The notes below the pieces were generated by a model. That model did not search any database. It was given only the letters and a program-made list of their open reading frames with translations, and had not been told where the DNA came from. Below, piece by piece: positions 25,101 to 35,753 of a DNA stretch of 64,000 bases. The position numbers were made by a program, and so were the translations under genes. Within the stretch, counting starts at the first letter, position 1, and every line of letters starts with the position of its first letter. The stretch lies in assembly GCF_031755915.1 (NCBI RefSeq), contig NC_083388.1, positions 21,602,001 through 21,666,000 on the forward strand, in the 5' to 3' direction. The stretch comes from Ziziphus jujuba. Its lineage: Eukaryota > Streptophyta > Magnoliopsida > Rosales > Rhamnaceae.

Positions 25101-26132
25101 TTTTTTTTTTTTTTTTTTTGCCCCCTATAAACTTTATTTTGCTGAATCAATTCATTTTTGTATATTTCGTTCTTATGTCACTATATAAATAAAAGTTTAT
25201 TTAATTTTTAGGCGCCAAACAAATACAGTTATTGACAATCGAATAAAGTTTGGGTTTTGTAATGTATCCAAAAAAGTGAGGCCATCAAAATAGCTTTCCG
25301 ACCCATATCAAACATAGCATGTGTCACATGGTTGCAGCAAGCTGTGAAATATAATTTCATCTTTATTTGGTTCTTTTTTGGTTTTCTCTTTTCGTTATAA
25401 ACTTTTTTCTTGCACATTTTGCTTTTGTTTTTTACTTGTTGAGATTAGGTAATTTGTAGTTTAAAATGGACAAATCCTCGGATACATGCTTGTTTCAAAC
25501 TGTGGGTTCCGCAGAAAGAGAGTTAGTTACCCTCTACATATTGTTATGGCAATTTTGAAATACAAATAGTTTTATTTTTATGGGCCACACTATATTCGGT
25601 TAATTTCCAATTCAGGTCTTTCACCCAATTATTGCAGTGGCCTCCAAATTAAACTGCAAATTTTAGTCCTTGAATCAAAGATTTTGGATGGATCAAAGGT
25701 TTAGCATATAGTTTGTTTTATTTTTTGATGGATAAGAGGGGACGACAAGCAACATTTTTATTTTTAGTTTTCTATTTTTCCATTTAATTACATGGTTTGA
25801 TCACTTATTAATGTTAGGTATTTTATCGCTATCAATATTAATTAATGATAGTTTAAGTTTGTTAAATATTTTAATTATTTATAAACTTAAAAAAAGAAGA
25901 AGACCAATTCAGTTTCAAATTGTAAAGTTATAATTGGAAGACTTTTATTATTATTATTATTATTATAAATTGGAAGTTATACTTAGTGTTTAATCTTGGA
26001 AGTTAAAAATGGAAAGTTATGATAAGTATTTCAGGGGGAAAAAAAAATGATGAATAAATCAAAAATTCTCTATTTTAAAAAAAAAATTTCTCTCACTTCT
26101 TATGAACAAGCATAGTGGGCCCACTAAGCATG

Positions 26133-26142
26133 ATTTTCCAGA
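26133..26142 (+). repeat. Left target-site duplication of the putative MULE
   Basis: ATTTTCCAGA directly precedes the left terminal inverted repeat. The right copy at 35754-35763 is ATTTTCGAGA, a 9/10 match in the same orientation, as expected of the 9-10 bp duplications made by Mutator-like transposases. Confidence 0.7.
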
Positions 26143-26224
26143 GGGGAATTTGGCCCAATACCCCTATAGGACCGAGCTTCATGAATTTTGCCCCCTCAAT
26201 TCATTTCTTTTTTGATCTACCCCT
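26143..26224 (+). repeat. Left terminal inverted repeat (82 bp)
   Basis: Begins GGGGAATTTGGCCCAATACC and runs to ATCTACCCCT. It is the inverse of 35672-35753 apart from a T/C difference near base 23 and a G/T difference near base 72. Similarity stops after the CCCCT. Confidence 0.85.
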
Positions 26225-26401
26225 CCAATCTTTTAAAATCCCAAAATACCCTTATGTGTTTTTTTTTTTATATGTTTTTTTCTTTCCTTTCTTCGACTTT
26301 TCCCCTCCATCTCTTTATCCATAACCAGACCTTAGGAGCCCTCTGTTTCCTTTCATGAATCGGCCGGATTGTAAGCGTGGAGACTGCGCGTTTTGAAGGA
26401 G

Positions 26402-28067
26402 ATGGTGAAGAGGCGACTCAGAGAGAAAACTGCAGGATTTTAGAGAGCCCTAGGAGCAGAAGCAGAAGCAACAGGTAGGCAACAGCTCTAATTTTGATTT
26501 TCTGTTAGTGGTGTTGGGAATTTTTTTTTTTTTGGGAGAAATTGTGAAAGAGAAATTATGAAAGTTGTGTTCTGGTTTTTTTTTTTTTAAATAACGGTGG
26601 TGGTAGGCATTTCTTGCTGAGAGATATGTATGATGATATGATGCTGGATGGAGTACAGCCAAGTAGGGATACATTCCATTCTGTCATCAGTTAGTGGAAA
26701 GGTGCTTTCATGTTTGTTATCATGGACTTTCATTCTTTCTGGAATTTTCCGTTTGGTTGATTTTGTTTTGTTGCAGGTGGATAAGCAAAATGCTCATTTC
26801 TTTGGTGTTACGATCAGCGAGCAACAAGCCGAGTGTGGTATTGTAGAAAGAGTTACTTCAAATGCACAAAGCAAATTTAAGGTATGTATATTTCATATTT
26901 TTGCATTTAAATTGTTTATATACCATGTTTGATGACTATGAACTCTCTCTCTCTCTCTCTCTCTGCATCTGCATTTTCTTTTGTGTTGCTGGTGTGACAT
27001 TAAATTTATAATCTAATTGCTTTATTTTCCAGTTACTTTATTTCGAGCAAGATGTGAATGGCGGTTATGGTTTGGCCCTACAGGTACCATATCTTCTTTC
27101 CTATTGTGTCTCCAATCCATTTTCCATTTTATAGTGCATATGGTTTTTGCATTCTGAAAGCTGTCATGGTTGTTTAAAAAATTTGAAGCATAGATGGAGT
27201 CAACAGTGCCAATGATCATATACAATTGGTAGAAATGTTTTGTAATAATCTTGTCATGTTAAACTTTTTGCTGTTATATCCTTCAATTTCTAAGTACTAT
27301 GCGTCTCTAATTTATTTTCAAAGCATAAAATTGTGGCTGTGAAATTGTGATTTTGAATATCACACATGGGTAGAACTTAAAATTAGTAACCTACCTGTGA
27401 ATGTGACAATGATGCTCAACTTCTCTTTTCAAGTGAATGTCATTGCATTGTTTCAAGTGGTCAAGTGGTATTGGTGTGGCATTTCAATGTATTTCTGTTC
27501 AGTCCTCTGACCTCATTCCCAAGGGCTTTCTTACTTGCAATTTGACTACAATCCTTTAAACAATTGACTTATATAATTGTACTATGATTTTATGTAGCAT
27601 GCTTCTTTTTATTTTACTTTGGTTCAACAAATCTTTACCTTTAGTCAATAATTTTGTCATATGGAAATGCTTTTTTTCCCCCCACCCCTCATCAAGCCAT
27701 CTAAATTTCAATATATATCATTGACACACAAAAATCATGACAGTCAATTGCCTATTTAATTAAAATTCATTTAGCAGAATCTCTTCCTATGCACATGCAT
27801 TTGACATTAGTGTGGTCTCTTTACAGATGGATAATTGATCCTCCTCTGGAGGTCAATGTACCATCAAAACGCACACCATGGCCTGATGCCCCTCCTGAAC
27901 TCCCTACCAATGAAAATGTAGTGTTGGGCATCCAAGAGCATGCTGTAAAGCATCCTACAAAGACCCGCACATCTAGATCAAAGAGACGAAGCAAGAGAAA
28001 GCATGACACAAGAACGGTGGACACACAGGTTGCTTCAAAGCATTCTGAACAAATTTTAAAATCTTAG
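26402..28067 (+). pseudogene. Chain of captured exon fragments, including a PPR-protein piece
   Basis: Several segments look like plant coding exons with splice sites but do not form one frame. A leader-like exon ends at a donor near 26474. After an acceptor near 26608 the sequence reads LLRDMYDDMMLDGVQPSRDT then FHSVI, a pentatricopeptide-repeat signature resembling the mitochondrial PPR protein At4g35850, and then meets a stop near 26691. 26777-26881 reads VDKQNAHFFGVTISEQQAE and onward between good acceptor and donor sites. 27033-27084 reads LLYFEQDVNGGYGLALQ. 27827-28067 reads WIIDPPLEVNVPSKRTPWPD then a basic KTRTSRSKRRSKRKHD tail and a stop at 28065-28067. The junction from 27084 to 27827 is out of phase. 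I recognise only the PPR part; the rest may come from other genes. Confidence 0.5.
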
Positions 28068-28580
28068 CACGAAGACGGCTAGAGATGCATGCTGCTGTGT
28101 GAATTTTAGGCATCATTCTTCAGCATCATAAAAAAATTTGAATTGCAAAGGCTTATTAGCACAGAGGCAGATGGCCTAACCTGGTATATGTGAAAAGAAT
28201 CCTTCACGCTGGGCCAGTTGATAACAGGCATTGGAGTTTGAATTTTCACTTAATTTTTCACAAATTTTTTCTTTCTTTTATATATTTTTGTTTGGGATAT
28301 CAGGATTCTGGTTCAGCATGAGGTATGCCAGCAAAGTCTTGCCGTGTCTGCTACCTTGTAGGACTTTGTATCCAATATGTTTCGAATCTTATACATAATA
28401 TTGGAACATAGGAATTATAGAGTTGTGTTCAGCTGGATTTTTGTAGAAAAAAAGATACCAAAATGTAATAAACAAAAAAGAAAAAAAAAAAAGGAAACTT
28501 CCATATTTGTGAAAGGATCCAATTTCTTCCATATTCAGATTTTGTTTTTAGTTTTTGTACATGATTCTCTTGTCAATAAC

Positions 28581-31456
28581 TGTTCACCATCGATAATTCC
28601 CGAGGAAATCTTCGGTAAACTACAAATACCCTCTGGAAAAATTACCGACAGTTTCGTCGGTAATTCCCGATGGTGTACAGTACGGCATATTTTGCCAATT
28701 TTTTGGACCCCACAAGGCCCCTAATGTGTGTTGAATGAAAAAACATGCAAAACATGGATTCTATAATTATACTAAGGAGAGAAAATCATAAAATTTCATA
28801 ACAGTGTATCAAAGTTTGCAAAAAAATAAGTATACTGTTCACCCTCGGTAATTCCCGACGAAATCGTCGGGAAACTACGAATGCCCTCTGGAAAAATTAC
28901 CGACAGTTTCGTCGGTAATTCCCGAGGGTGTACAGTGCGGCATATTTTGCCAATTTTTTGGACCCCACAAGGCCCCTAAGGTGTGTTGAATGAAAAAACA
29001 TGCAAAACATGGATTCTATAATTGTACTAAGGAGAGAAAATCCCAAAATTTGATAAAAGTGTATCAAAGTTTGCAAAAAATAAGCTAACTGTTCACCCTC
29101 GGTAAATTACCGACGAAACTGTCGGGCAACTACAAATGCCCTCTGGAAAAATTACCGACAGTTTCGTCGGTAATTTCCCGAGGGTGTACAGTACGTATTA
29201 TTTTGCCAATTTTTTTTACCCCACAAGGCCCCTAAGGTGTGTTGAATGAAAAAGCATGCAAAACATGGATTCTATAATTGTACTAAGGAGAGAAAATCAA
29301 AAAATTTCATAAAAGTGTATCAAAGTTTGCAAAAAATAAGCTAACTGTTCACCCTCGGGAAATTACCGACGAAACCGTCGGGAAACTACAAATGCCCCCT
29401 GGAAAAATTACCGACAGTTTCGTCGGTAATTTCCCGAGGATGTACAGTACGTATTGTTTTGCCAATTTTTTTTACCCCACAAGGCCCCTAAGGTGTGTTG
29501 AATGAAAAAACATGCAAAACATGGATTCTATAATTGTACTAAGGAGAGAAAATCAAAAAATTTCATAAAAGTGTATCAAAGTTTGCAAAAAATTGATGAC
29601 TGTTCACCCTCGGGAAATTACCGACGAAACCGTCGGGAAACTACAAATGCCCCCTGGAAAAATTACCGACCGTTTTGTCGGTAATTTCCCGAGGATGTAC
29701 AGTACGTATTGTTTTGCCAATTTGTTTTACCCCACAAGGCCCCTAAGGTGTGTTGAATGAAAAAACATGCTAAACATGGATTCTATAATTGTACTAAGGA
29801 GAGAAAATCAAAACATTTCATAAAAGTGTATCAAAGTTTGCAAAAAATAAGCTAACTGTTCACCCTCGGGAAATTACCGACGAAACTGTCGGGAAACTAC
29901 AAATGCCCCCTGGAAAAATTACCGATAGTTTCGTCGGTAATTTCCCGAGGATGTACAGTACGTATTGTTTTGCCAATTTTTTTTACCCCACAAGGCCCCT
30001 AAGGTGTGTTGAATGAAAAAACATGCAAAACATGGATTCTATAATTGTACTAAGGAGAGAAAATCAAAAAATTTCATAAAAGTGTATCAAAGTTTGCAAA
30101 AAATAAGCTAACTGTTCACCCTCGGGAAATTACCGACGAAACCGTCGGGAAACTACAAATGCCCCCTGGAAAAATTACCGACAGTTTCGTCGGTAATTTC
30201 CCGAGGATGTACAGTACGTATTGTTTTACCAATTTTTTTTACCCCACAAGGCCCCTAAGGTGTGTTGAATGAAAAAACATGCAAAACATGGATTCTATAA
30301 TTGTACTAAGGAGAGAAAATCAAAAAAATTCATAAAAGTGTATCAAAGTTTGCAAAAAATTGATGACTGTTCACCCTCGGGAAATTACCGACGAAACCGT
30401 CGGGAAACTACAAATGCCCCCTGGAAAAATTACCGACCGTTTTGTCGGTAATTTCCCGAGGATGTACAGTACGTATTGTTTTGCCAATTTTTTTTACCCC
30501 ACAAGGCCCTTAAGGTGTGTTGAATAAAAAAACATGCTAAACATGGATTCTATAATTGTACTAAGGAGAGAAAATCAAACAATTTTATAAAAGTGTATCA
30601 AAGTTTGCAAAAAATAAGCTAACTGTTCACCCTCGGGAAATTACCGACGAAACTGTCGGGAAACTACAAATGCCCCCTGGAAAAATTACCGACAGTTTCG
30701 TCGGTAATTTCCCGAGGATGTACAGTTCGTATTGTTTTGCCAATTTTTTTTACCCCACAAGGCCCCTAAGGTGTGTTGAATGAAAAAAACATGCAAAACA
30801 TGGATTCTATAATTGTACTAAGGAGAGAAAATAAAAAAATTTCATAAAAGTGTATCAAAGTTTGCAAAAAATAAGCTAACTGTTCACCCTCGGGAAATTA
30901 CCGACGAAACTGTCGGGAAACTACAAATGCCCCCTGGAAAAATTACCGACAGTTTCATCGGTAATTTCCCGAGGATGTACAGTACGTATTGTTTTGCCAA
31001 TTGTTTTTACCCCACAAGGCCCCTAAGGTGTGTTGAATGAAAAAACATGCTAAACATGGATTCTATAATTGTACTAAGGAGAGAAAATCAAAAACTTTCA
31101 TAAAAGTGTATCAAAGTTTGCAAAAAATAAGCTAACTGTTCACCCTCGGGAAATTACCGACGAAACTGTCGGGAAACTACAAATGCCCCCTGGAAAAATT
31201 ACCGATAGTTTCGTCGGTAATTTCCCGAGGATGTACAGTACGTATTGTTTTGCCAATTTTTTTTACCCCACAAGGCCCCTAAGGTGTGTTGAATGAAAAA
31301 ACATGCAAAACATGGATTCTATAATTGTACTAAGGAGAGAAAATCAAAAAATTTCATAAAAGTGTATCAAAGTTTGCAAAAAATTGATGACTGTTCACCC
31401 TCGGGAAATTACCGACGAAACTGTCGAGAAACTACAAATGCCCTCTGGAAAAATTG
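28581..31456. repeat. Tandem array of a ~256-bp hairpin-containing repeat (about 11.3 copies)
   Basis: Units start (TGTTCACC) at 28581, 28836, 29090, 29346, 29601, 29857, 30113, 30368, 30624, 30881, 31137 and a partial one at 31392, giving periods of 254-257 bp. Each full unit contains an inverted repeat: CTCGGGAAATTACCGACGAA on one side and, about 50 bases later, TTTCGTCGGTAATTTCCCGA on the other, able to form a long stem. The first units are more diverged; the later ones are nearly identical. CCGACGAAA/TTTCGTCGG words are typical of subterminal repeats of plant CACTA transposons. A 60-codon open frame that recurs in two units is a by-product of the repeat, not a gene. Confidence 0.93.
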
Positions 31457-31529
31457 TAATTGCTGAATTACAATATGTAATTTAATAATGCTGAAGCACT
31501 AAAGTAAAGTATACTAAGTTGTCTAAATG

Positions 31530-31830
31530 ATACCTGATGCTTTTGTTGGTCAATAACAGAACTAAGCATCTTCCTTAACGCTACCATCTCTTTATTTAAT
31601 TCATCAACTTTTGCCTCCAAGCAAGCAAGCTAATCAATATCAATATCCAAAACATAAGTCAACATATATTAGTACAACATATGAAATACAAATTTGCGTG
31701 CAAGTAACAATTGCATACCCTGAAATTAGAATCTGGAGGGCCACTAGAATGCTCCCCAGCTTTGGACGCATCTTTAGCTCTAACATCTTTAGCGCCAACT
31801 ATTGGTGCTACAATTGGAGGTGACGTGTAT
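31530..31830 (-). pseudogene. Two exon remnants of a CACTA-like (En/Spm) transposon protein
   Basis: On the minus strand, an exon-like stretch (about 31721-31826) reads PPIVAPIVGAKDVRAKDASK and on to SNFR before a GT donor. A second (about 31534-31632) reads LEAKVDELNKEMVALRKMLS then SVIDQQKHQ, a coiled-coil ending, before another donor. Similar coiled-coil C-termini occur in plant Ptta/En/Spm-type transposon proteins. Position right beside the hairpin repeat array supports a CACTA origin, with the array as the subterminal region. No CACTA/TAGTG termini were found, and no full open frame remains. Identification is an inference. Confidence 0.4.
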
Positions 31831-31956
31831 CATCACCCAATATCAACCTGATTGCGATGGCTGTTACCATTATCTTCTGCTTTGTGATAATTTTACAAGG
31901 TAAAGATACCTCTGCTTATTGGGGTTATGTCTCTTGTTTTAGGGTAACTTTACAAG

Positions 31957-32760
31957 GTGAAGATAACTGTATTGGTATATTTGTTTTCTAACTTTCAGGT
32001 ATCTTGGGTTCTCGTGTATGATGTGATGCAGTTTCCTGTGTTCATCTTCAAAATTGTAAAACCATATGGATTCATGTACGATTTGCCCATCGATCTTTTT
32101 CCTTTATTTTTGTTGTATTCTTTTATAATTACTCCAGTGGGCAATATGAATTCATCTTTCGATCAGGCTGTATGGGGAACCAATCTCATACATATTGTCA
32201 CCACACGTAGCACTGGCAGGCATGAATTAGCAACCAAATGTTCTGTCATCCTTTTGTGTATCTGTTCATGAGTATGACCTGTTTCAAGTACTTTCTCCTA
32301 TGTTTTTTGTTCGCAAGCTTGAGAATAGTTTTCATGTTATAATCTTTGTGACTACACGATACATTGTAATAGGCTTTTTATGAATTCGGGAACTTGCTCC
32401 AGATGTGATTGCAGTGTAAACGAACTACAAACCAGGGAGCAATGTAGTGGTTTTCGATGGCATGAAGCAAGTTTTGTACCCATAACAACCCATCTGGACC
32501 TTGCTCCTCTCTACCCACGTATGTTTTCTCTATACCGGTCGAGTTCTCATATAAACTGTCTGCAGCTATTGCTAACATGGATTTTGTGAGTTCTAACCAG
32601 AAGTTACCTTATGTTTTATCTTATAGGTACCTCTATTGGGTCCATTGTAGAATTTGTATACATCAGAAGATATGATGAGAATGTTGAAGTGCCTAAGACT
32701 CCAAGCATGTACATCAGTTGTCACTGGCATTATGGCAGTCTTTAAAACCAATTGTGTATT
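31957..32760 (+). pseudogene. Protein-like fragments of unrecognised captured gene(s)
   Basis: Several short stretches read as plausible protein but are separated by stops. After a TTTCAG acceptor near 32000 comes VSWVLVYDVMQFPVFIFKIV. Near 32394-32475 one frame gives APDVIAV, a stop, then TNYKPGSNVVVFDGMKQVLY. After a TAG acceptor near 32627 comes TSIGSIVEFVYIRRYDENVE and on to VPKTPSMYISCHWHYGSL before a stop. Splice-like borders and in-frame stops fit decayed pieces of a host gene. I do not recognise the family. Confidence 0.4.
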
Positions 32761-33486
32761 CAGCCAACTCCATTCAGTTGGAGTTTTGAGGCCGATTAAG
32801 TTTGAAGATACTATGCCTATGTTGCTTCTTAGTTTACTATATGATTTTCGCTTTTATTTTATAGATGAAAGCAACTTGTTTGGCTTTGAGCATGATAAGG
32901 AGCTCTGAATTCTTCCATTTATCTTAGACATAAGGTCTCGAGTTCGACTACCATTTAGATGAGTATTATGTTTCGAGACACAAACAGAGAGAGCTGAATT
33001 TGGCTTACAGAACAGAGTACCAAGTTTGAGGTTGTAACGAGTTTTTAAAGAGCTATTTCTTCATGTAGCAGAAACAGCAGAATACAATAACGGAGAATTC
33101 TATTGCATAGTCTATGCCTCTGCTACTACTGTAAACATTATTGCTGGATGAATATTCATTACTAATTCAACTTCTTACTTGTTTTTTAAACTAAGTTGAA
33201 CTAATTAAAACTCATTTATCCTATTATTTGGTTATCCGGGATAAAGTTGATAATTAAACAAATTAATTTGAACCAGAAGGATATCAAAATAATTCGAAAC
33301 TTCACAATGATAATGGGCTTATCAAGGGATTGTGAACGTTGAACACCAGATGACATCAAATTCTGCATGTTTCCTACATCACTCTGCAATGACATCTTTA
33401 CTAAGAAACAAAAGTAAAACCTGCATGGTTCCACCTGTAATGTGACATTTGATACATTCTCAATAAGCAAGCTAGTCCTAAACTAG

Positions 33487-35454
33487 TTAGGATTTCATTG
33501 GTACCGCTCGAGGCCTCCATAGTCCCAGCCTATACTTGTGGGCGTGTGTCAATATCAGCTTCCTCTGAAAAACAAAAATCATATTCAGATATAAGTAATC
33601 TAATCTCTTCAAACCATCAAATGAAGCTAAGTCCCAAAGAACTTAATCCTAAAGAAAACCGCAACTTTCATTACGCCTTTCACCAACAAATTTAACAAGT
33701 AGCAGAACAAAAAATATATGCACTACTTTTAACTCTTTCTTCTTAGATAGAGAAATGAAGAAGAAGACAAGGCCTATAGTATTTCAGAAGCAAAAGTCAG
33801 TACAACAAGACAAGAAAATATTACATCACTTAGGGAAGAAGCCTAAACTCATTTGAGTCAGTATTTAGAAAGTTTATATCATTACCAAATATAAAGCAAC
33901 ACATACTCCGACACTGCATTTCAATTTTGGTAAACATTTTCGTTAAATAACATCTTTTCTTTCTACCAGTATGATATAAATGACAGCTTTCAAAGCAATT
34001 CTGCATGCTGTCTTCCTGAAACATTTTCACTTTTGCCTAGTAAAACAAAAATATTTGCAACCATTGGAACAGAACAAAGAACAAAACTCCAGAACTAGGG
34101 TGATTTCAAGTTGCAGTACCATTGCCAAACTAAAAGATAAATTAACCATTCCCGGATAGTCAGAGTTTCCTTTAAGCATCCCTAAACTTTCTTCGTTAGA
34201 AGAGTTTAAGAAACCATAAACATAAATTAATCACCCTACTTTTCATGAAATCTTTCACTTAGATTTAAGCAAGCAATCTATAACCAAATTTTCTGATCTG
34301 CAATACTATCAAATGTATTGACGGATATACTGAAAGAATTATAATATACCCAAAAGGCAGAGGGCTTCAAGTATGTGCATATATAGTAGATAAAGATTTA
34401 GGAAATACCTGTTTGCAAGGGATGCCAAGTTTCTTTAGCCTGAGCGTTCGAGTGACAAGCAGTTTCTGGAAGTCGCCCACCTCGGTTTCAAGCTTAGCCG
34501 CATGGGATTCCACCCCTTTGCCTATTCCATTTAAAAATTCTGGAATTCCAACTTTCACTGCAACAAAAGCAACAACTTTAGATCTCCTACTGACTATAAC
34601 ACTTTCACAGTAATCTAATCTAATTCTAACAAATTTTATTTCATATAAACTTTCATGCTCAAGTACATCACTCATCAGGAAGCATGAATCTTGCTCACTT
34701 GAGCCAACATAAAACATGATTTGTAGGATTAATTCCCAGTCACTAAAAGTAAAATCACCAAAACAGAGAACATCAAATTCTGCTTTTCTTCATCTTTATC
34801 AGTCATTTAGCAACCAGACAAGAGTGAACACGGTTTTTCAATGCTATAATAACGTTGAAACAAAAACCATGTTTCTTTTTCCAACTTAAAGAGTTATTCA
34901 GCATTCAGTAATCAGCTTGGTATAGATAAGTTTCTCAAATAATGATAAATAAATTATAAACCAATATTTCCTTTTCCTTTATTCCCCATCTTTCTCACCA
35001 ACCAAACAATGCGGGAAACTAAGCATAATCAACCTTATTCATCATTTTTTCCTCTATGTTTCCTATCTGTGAATCTATTAACTTCAATACCAGCCAAGTT
35101 TCTCACTCTGTAAATCCTGGATTTACACATAAAATTCAATTTTACCCATTTCGATTCTAACTCAGCAGCCAAAAACAGCTACTTGGATCTCTCTTTCTAT
35201 CGACAATTTTTTTACAAAGTTCAAATCACAAAATTCACAAGAACCCAGAAAAATTTTCTTCTTTATCAATTCTCTTTTCTTGCTCTGGGAACCGAACAGA
35301 AAGTAAGAAAATCTTTTTATGGGTTACTAAACCCAGGACAAAAAAATCACTAACCTGCATAAGGGGATGGCTTGGAGAAGAATCTAGCGAACCCAGTTGG
35401 TGAAAGGGGTTGAGAAATTGGGCTCCCCTTGAAGAGCATTTGCCTCCATGCCAT
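33487..35454 (-). CDS. IGR-motif mitochondrial protein (mS41-like ribosomal subunit)
   Basis: Three exons, 35355-35454, 34409-34557 and 33487-33564, with GT..AG borders and matching phases, encode 108 residues plus stop. Residues 1-33 (MAWRQMLFKGSPISQPLSPT and on, rich in Arg, Ser and Phe, no acidic residues) look like a mitochondrial presequence. Residues 34-83 carry the IGR core: IPEFLNGIGKGVESHAAKLE, DFQKLLVTRTLRLKKLGIPC. The last exon gives RKLILTHAHKYRLGLWRPRA and a short tail. The IGR domain is found in mS41 (yeast Fyv4), a mitochondrial small-subunit ribosomal protein. The reading frame is intact and length fits a small family member. The start codon lies 218 bases inside the right end of the putative transposon, which may supply the promoter. 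It could be a captured extra copy or the sole native gene. Confidence 0.85.
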
Positions 35455-35671
35455 CTTCTTCAATCTTCAACTTTCTCTGCACTAGATCACACAGTACCGC
35501 GCCGGCGGCTGACTGAAAAGCCGCGATCTCCACAAAATGGTCTCGATGATACGGCCTCTGGTTCTCACGCCATGGGTTTTTGCGCTCACCAAGTGTTTTT
35601 TTTTATATTTTAAAATAAATAAAAGGATATGTAAGTAATTGTTTTTTATTTGAGGGTTATAAGGGATATTA

Positions 35672-35753
35672 AGGGGTAGATAAAAAAAGAAATGAATTGA
35701 GGGGGCAAAATTCATGAAGCTCGGTCCTATGGGGGTATTGGGCCAAATTCCCC
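35672..35753 (-). repeat. Right terminal inverted repeat (82 bp)
   Basis: Inverse of 26143-26224 with two differences; ends GGGCCAAATTCCCC at 35753. It is followed immediately by ATTTTCGAGA (35754-35763), the right target-site duplication. Confidence 0.85.

Larger units (their letters stand above)
17645..26130. other. Long gene-poor, microsatellite-rich spacer
   Basis: About 8.5 kb without a supportable gene. The first 400 bases are probably the leader and promoter of the minus-strand IDD gene, with pyrimidine-rich runs at 17700-17770. The rest is strongly AT-rich with many (TA)n tracts (20218-20233, 20488-20516, 21215-21242, 21687-21708, 22241-22264), (AAT)n runs and poly-A/T. Two patches stand out: a less AT-rich island at about 19370-19680 and a tandem 34-bp duplication at 22007-22074. 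Open frames here are short and made of simple repeats. Confidence 0.65.
26143..35753. mobile_element. Putative Mutator-like element (Pack-MULE type) carrying gene fragments
   Basis: The two ends are inverted copies of an 82-bp sequence starting GGGGAATTTGGCCCAATACC, with two mismatches that I can see. They are flanked by ATTTTCCAGA and ATTTTCGAGA as a 10-bp direct repeat. Long terminal repeats starting with G-runs plus a 9-10 bp duplication are the hallmark of Mutator-like elements. Inside there is no recognisable MURA transposase, so it would be non-autonomous. The cargo consists of a PPR fragment and exon-like pieces (+) on the left, a 256-bp repeat array with an adjacent CACTA-like coding remnant in the middle, unrecognised protein-like pieces at 31.96-32.76 kb, and an intact IGR-motif gene (-) on the right. 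At 9.6 kb it is large for a Pack-MULE; later nested insertion of the CACTA-type repeats could explain this. High end similarity suggests a recent insertion. Confidence 0.72.

Noticed and set aside
29502..30451. Two nearly identical 60-codon open frames (29502-29684 and 30269-30451)
   Set aside because: They are the same phase of the 256-bp repeat unit seen in units that happen to lack a stop; composition and context show no gene.
28581..31456. Regular repeat array resembling a CRISPR-like or satellite-encoded system
   Set aside because: Period is 256 bp with no unique spacers, the host is a plant, and the hairpin words fit transposon subterminal repeats.
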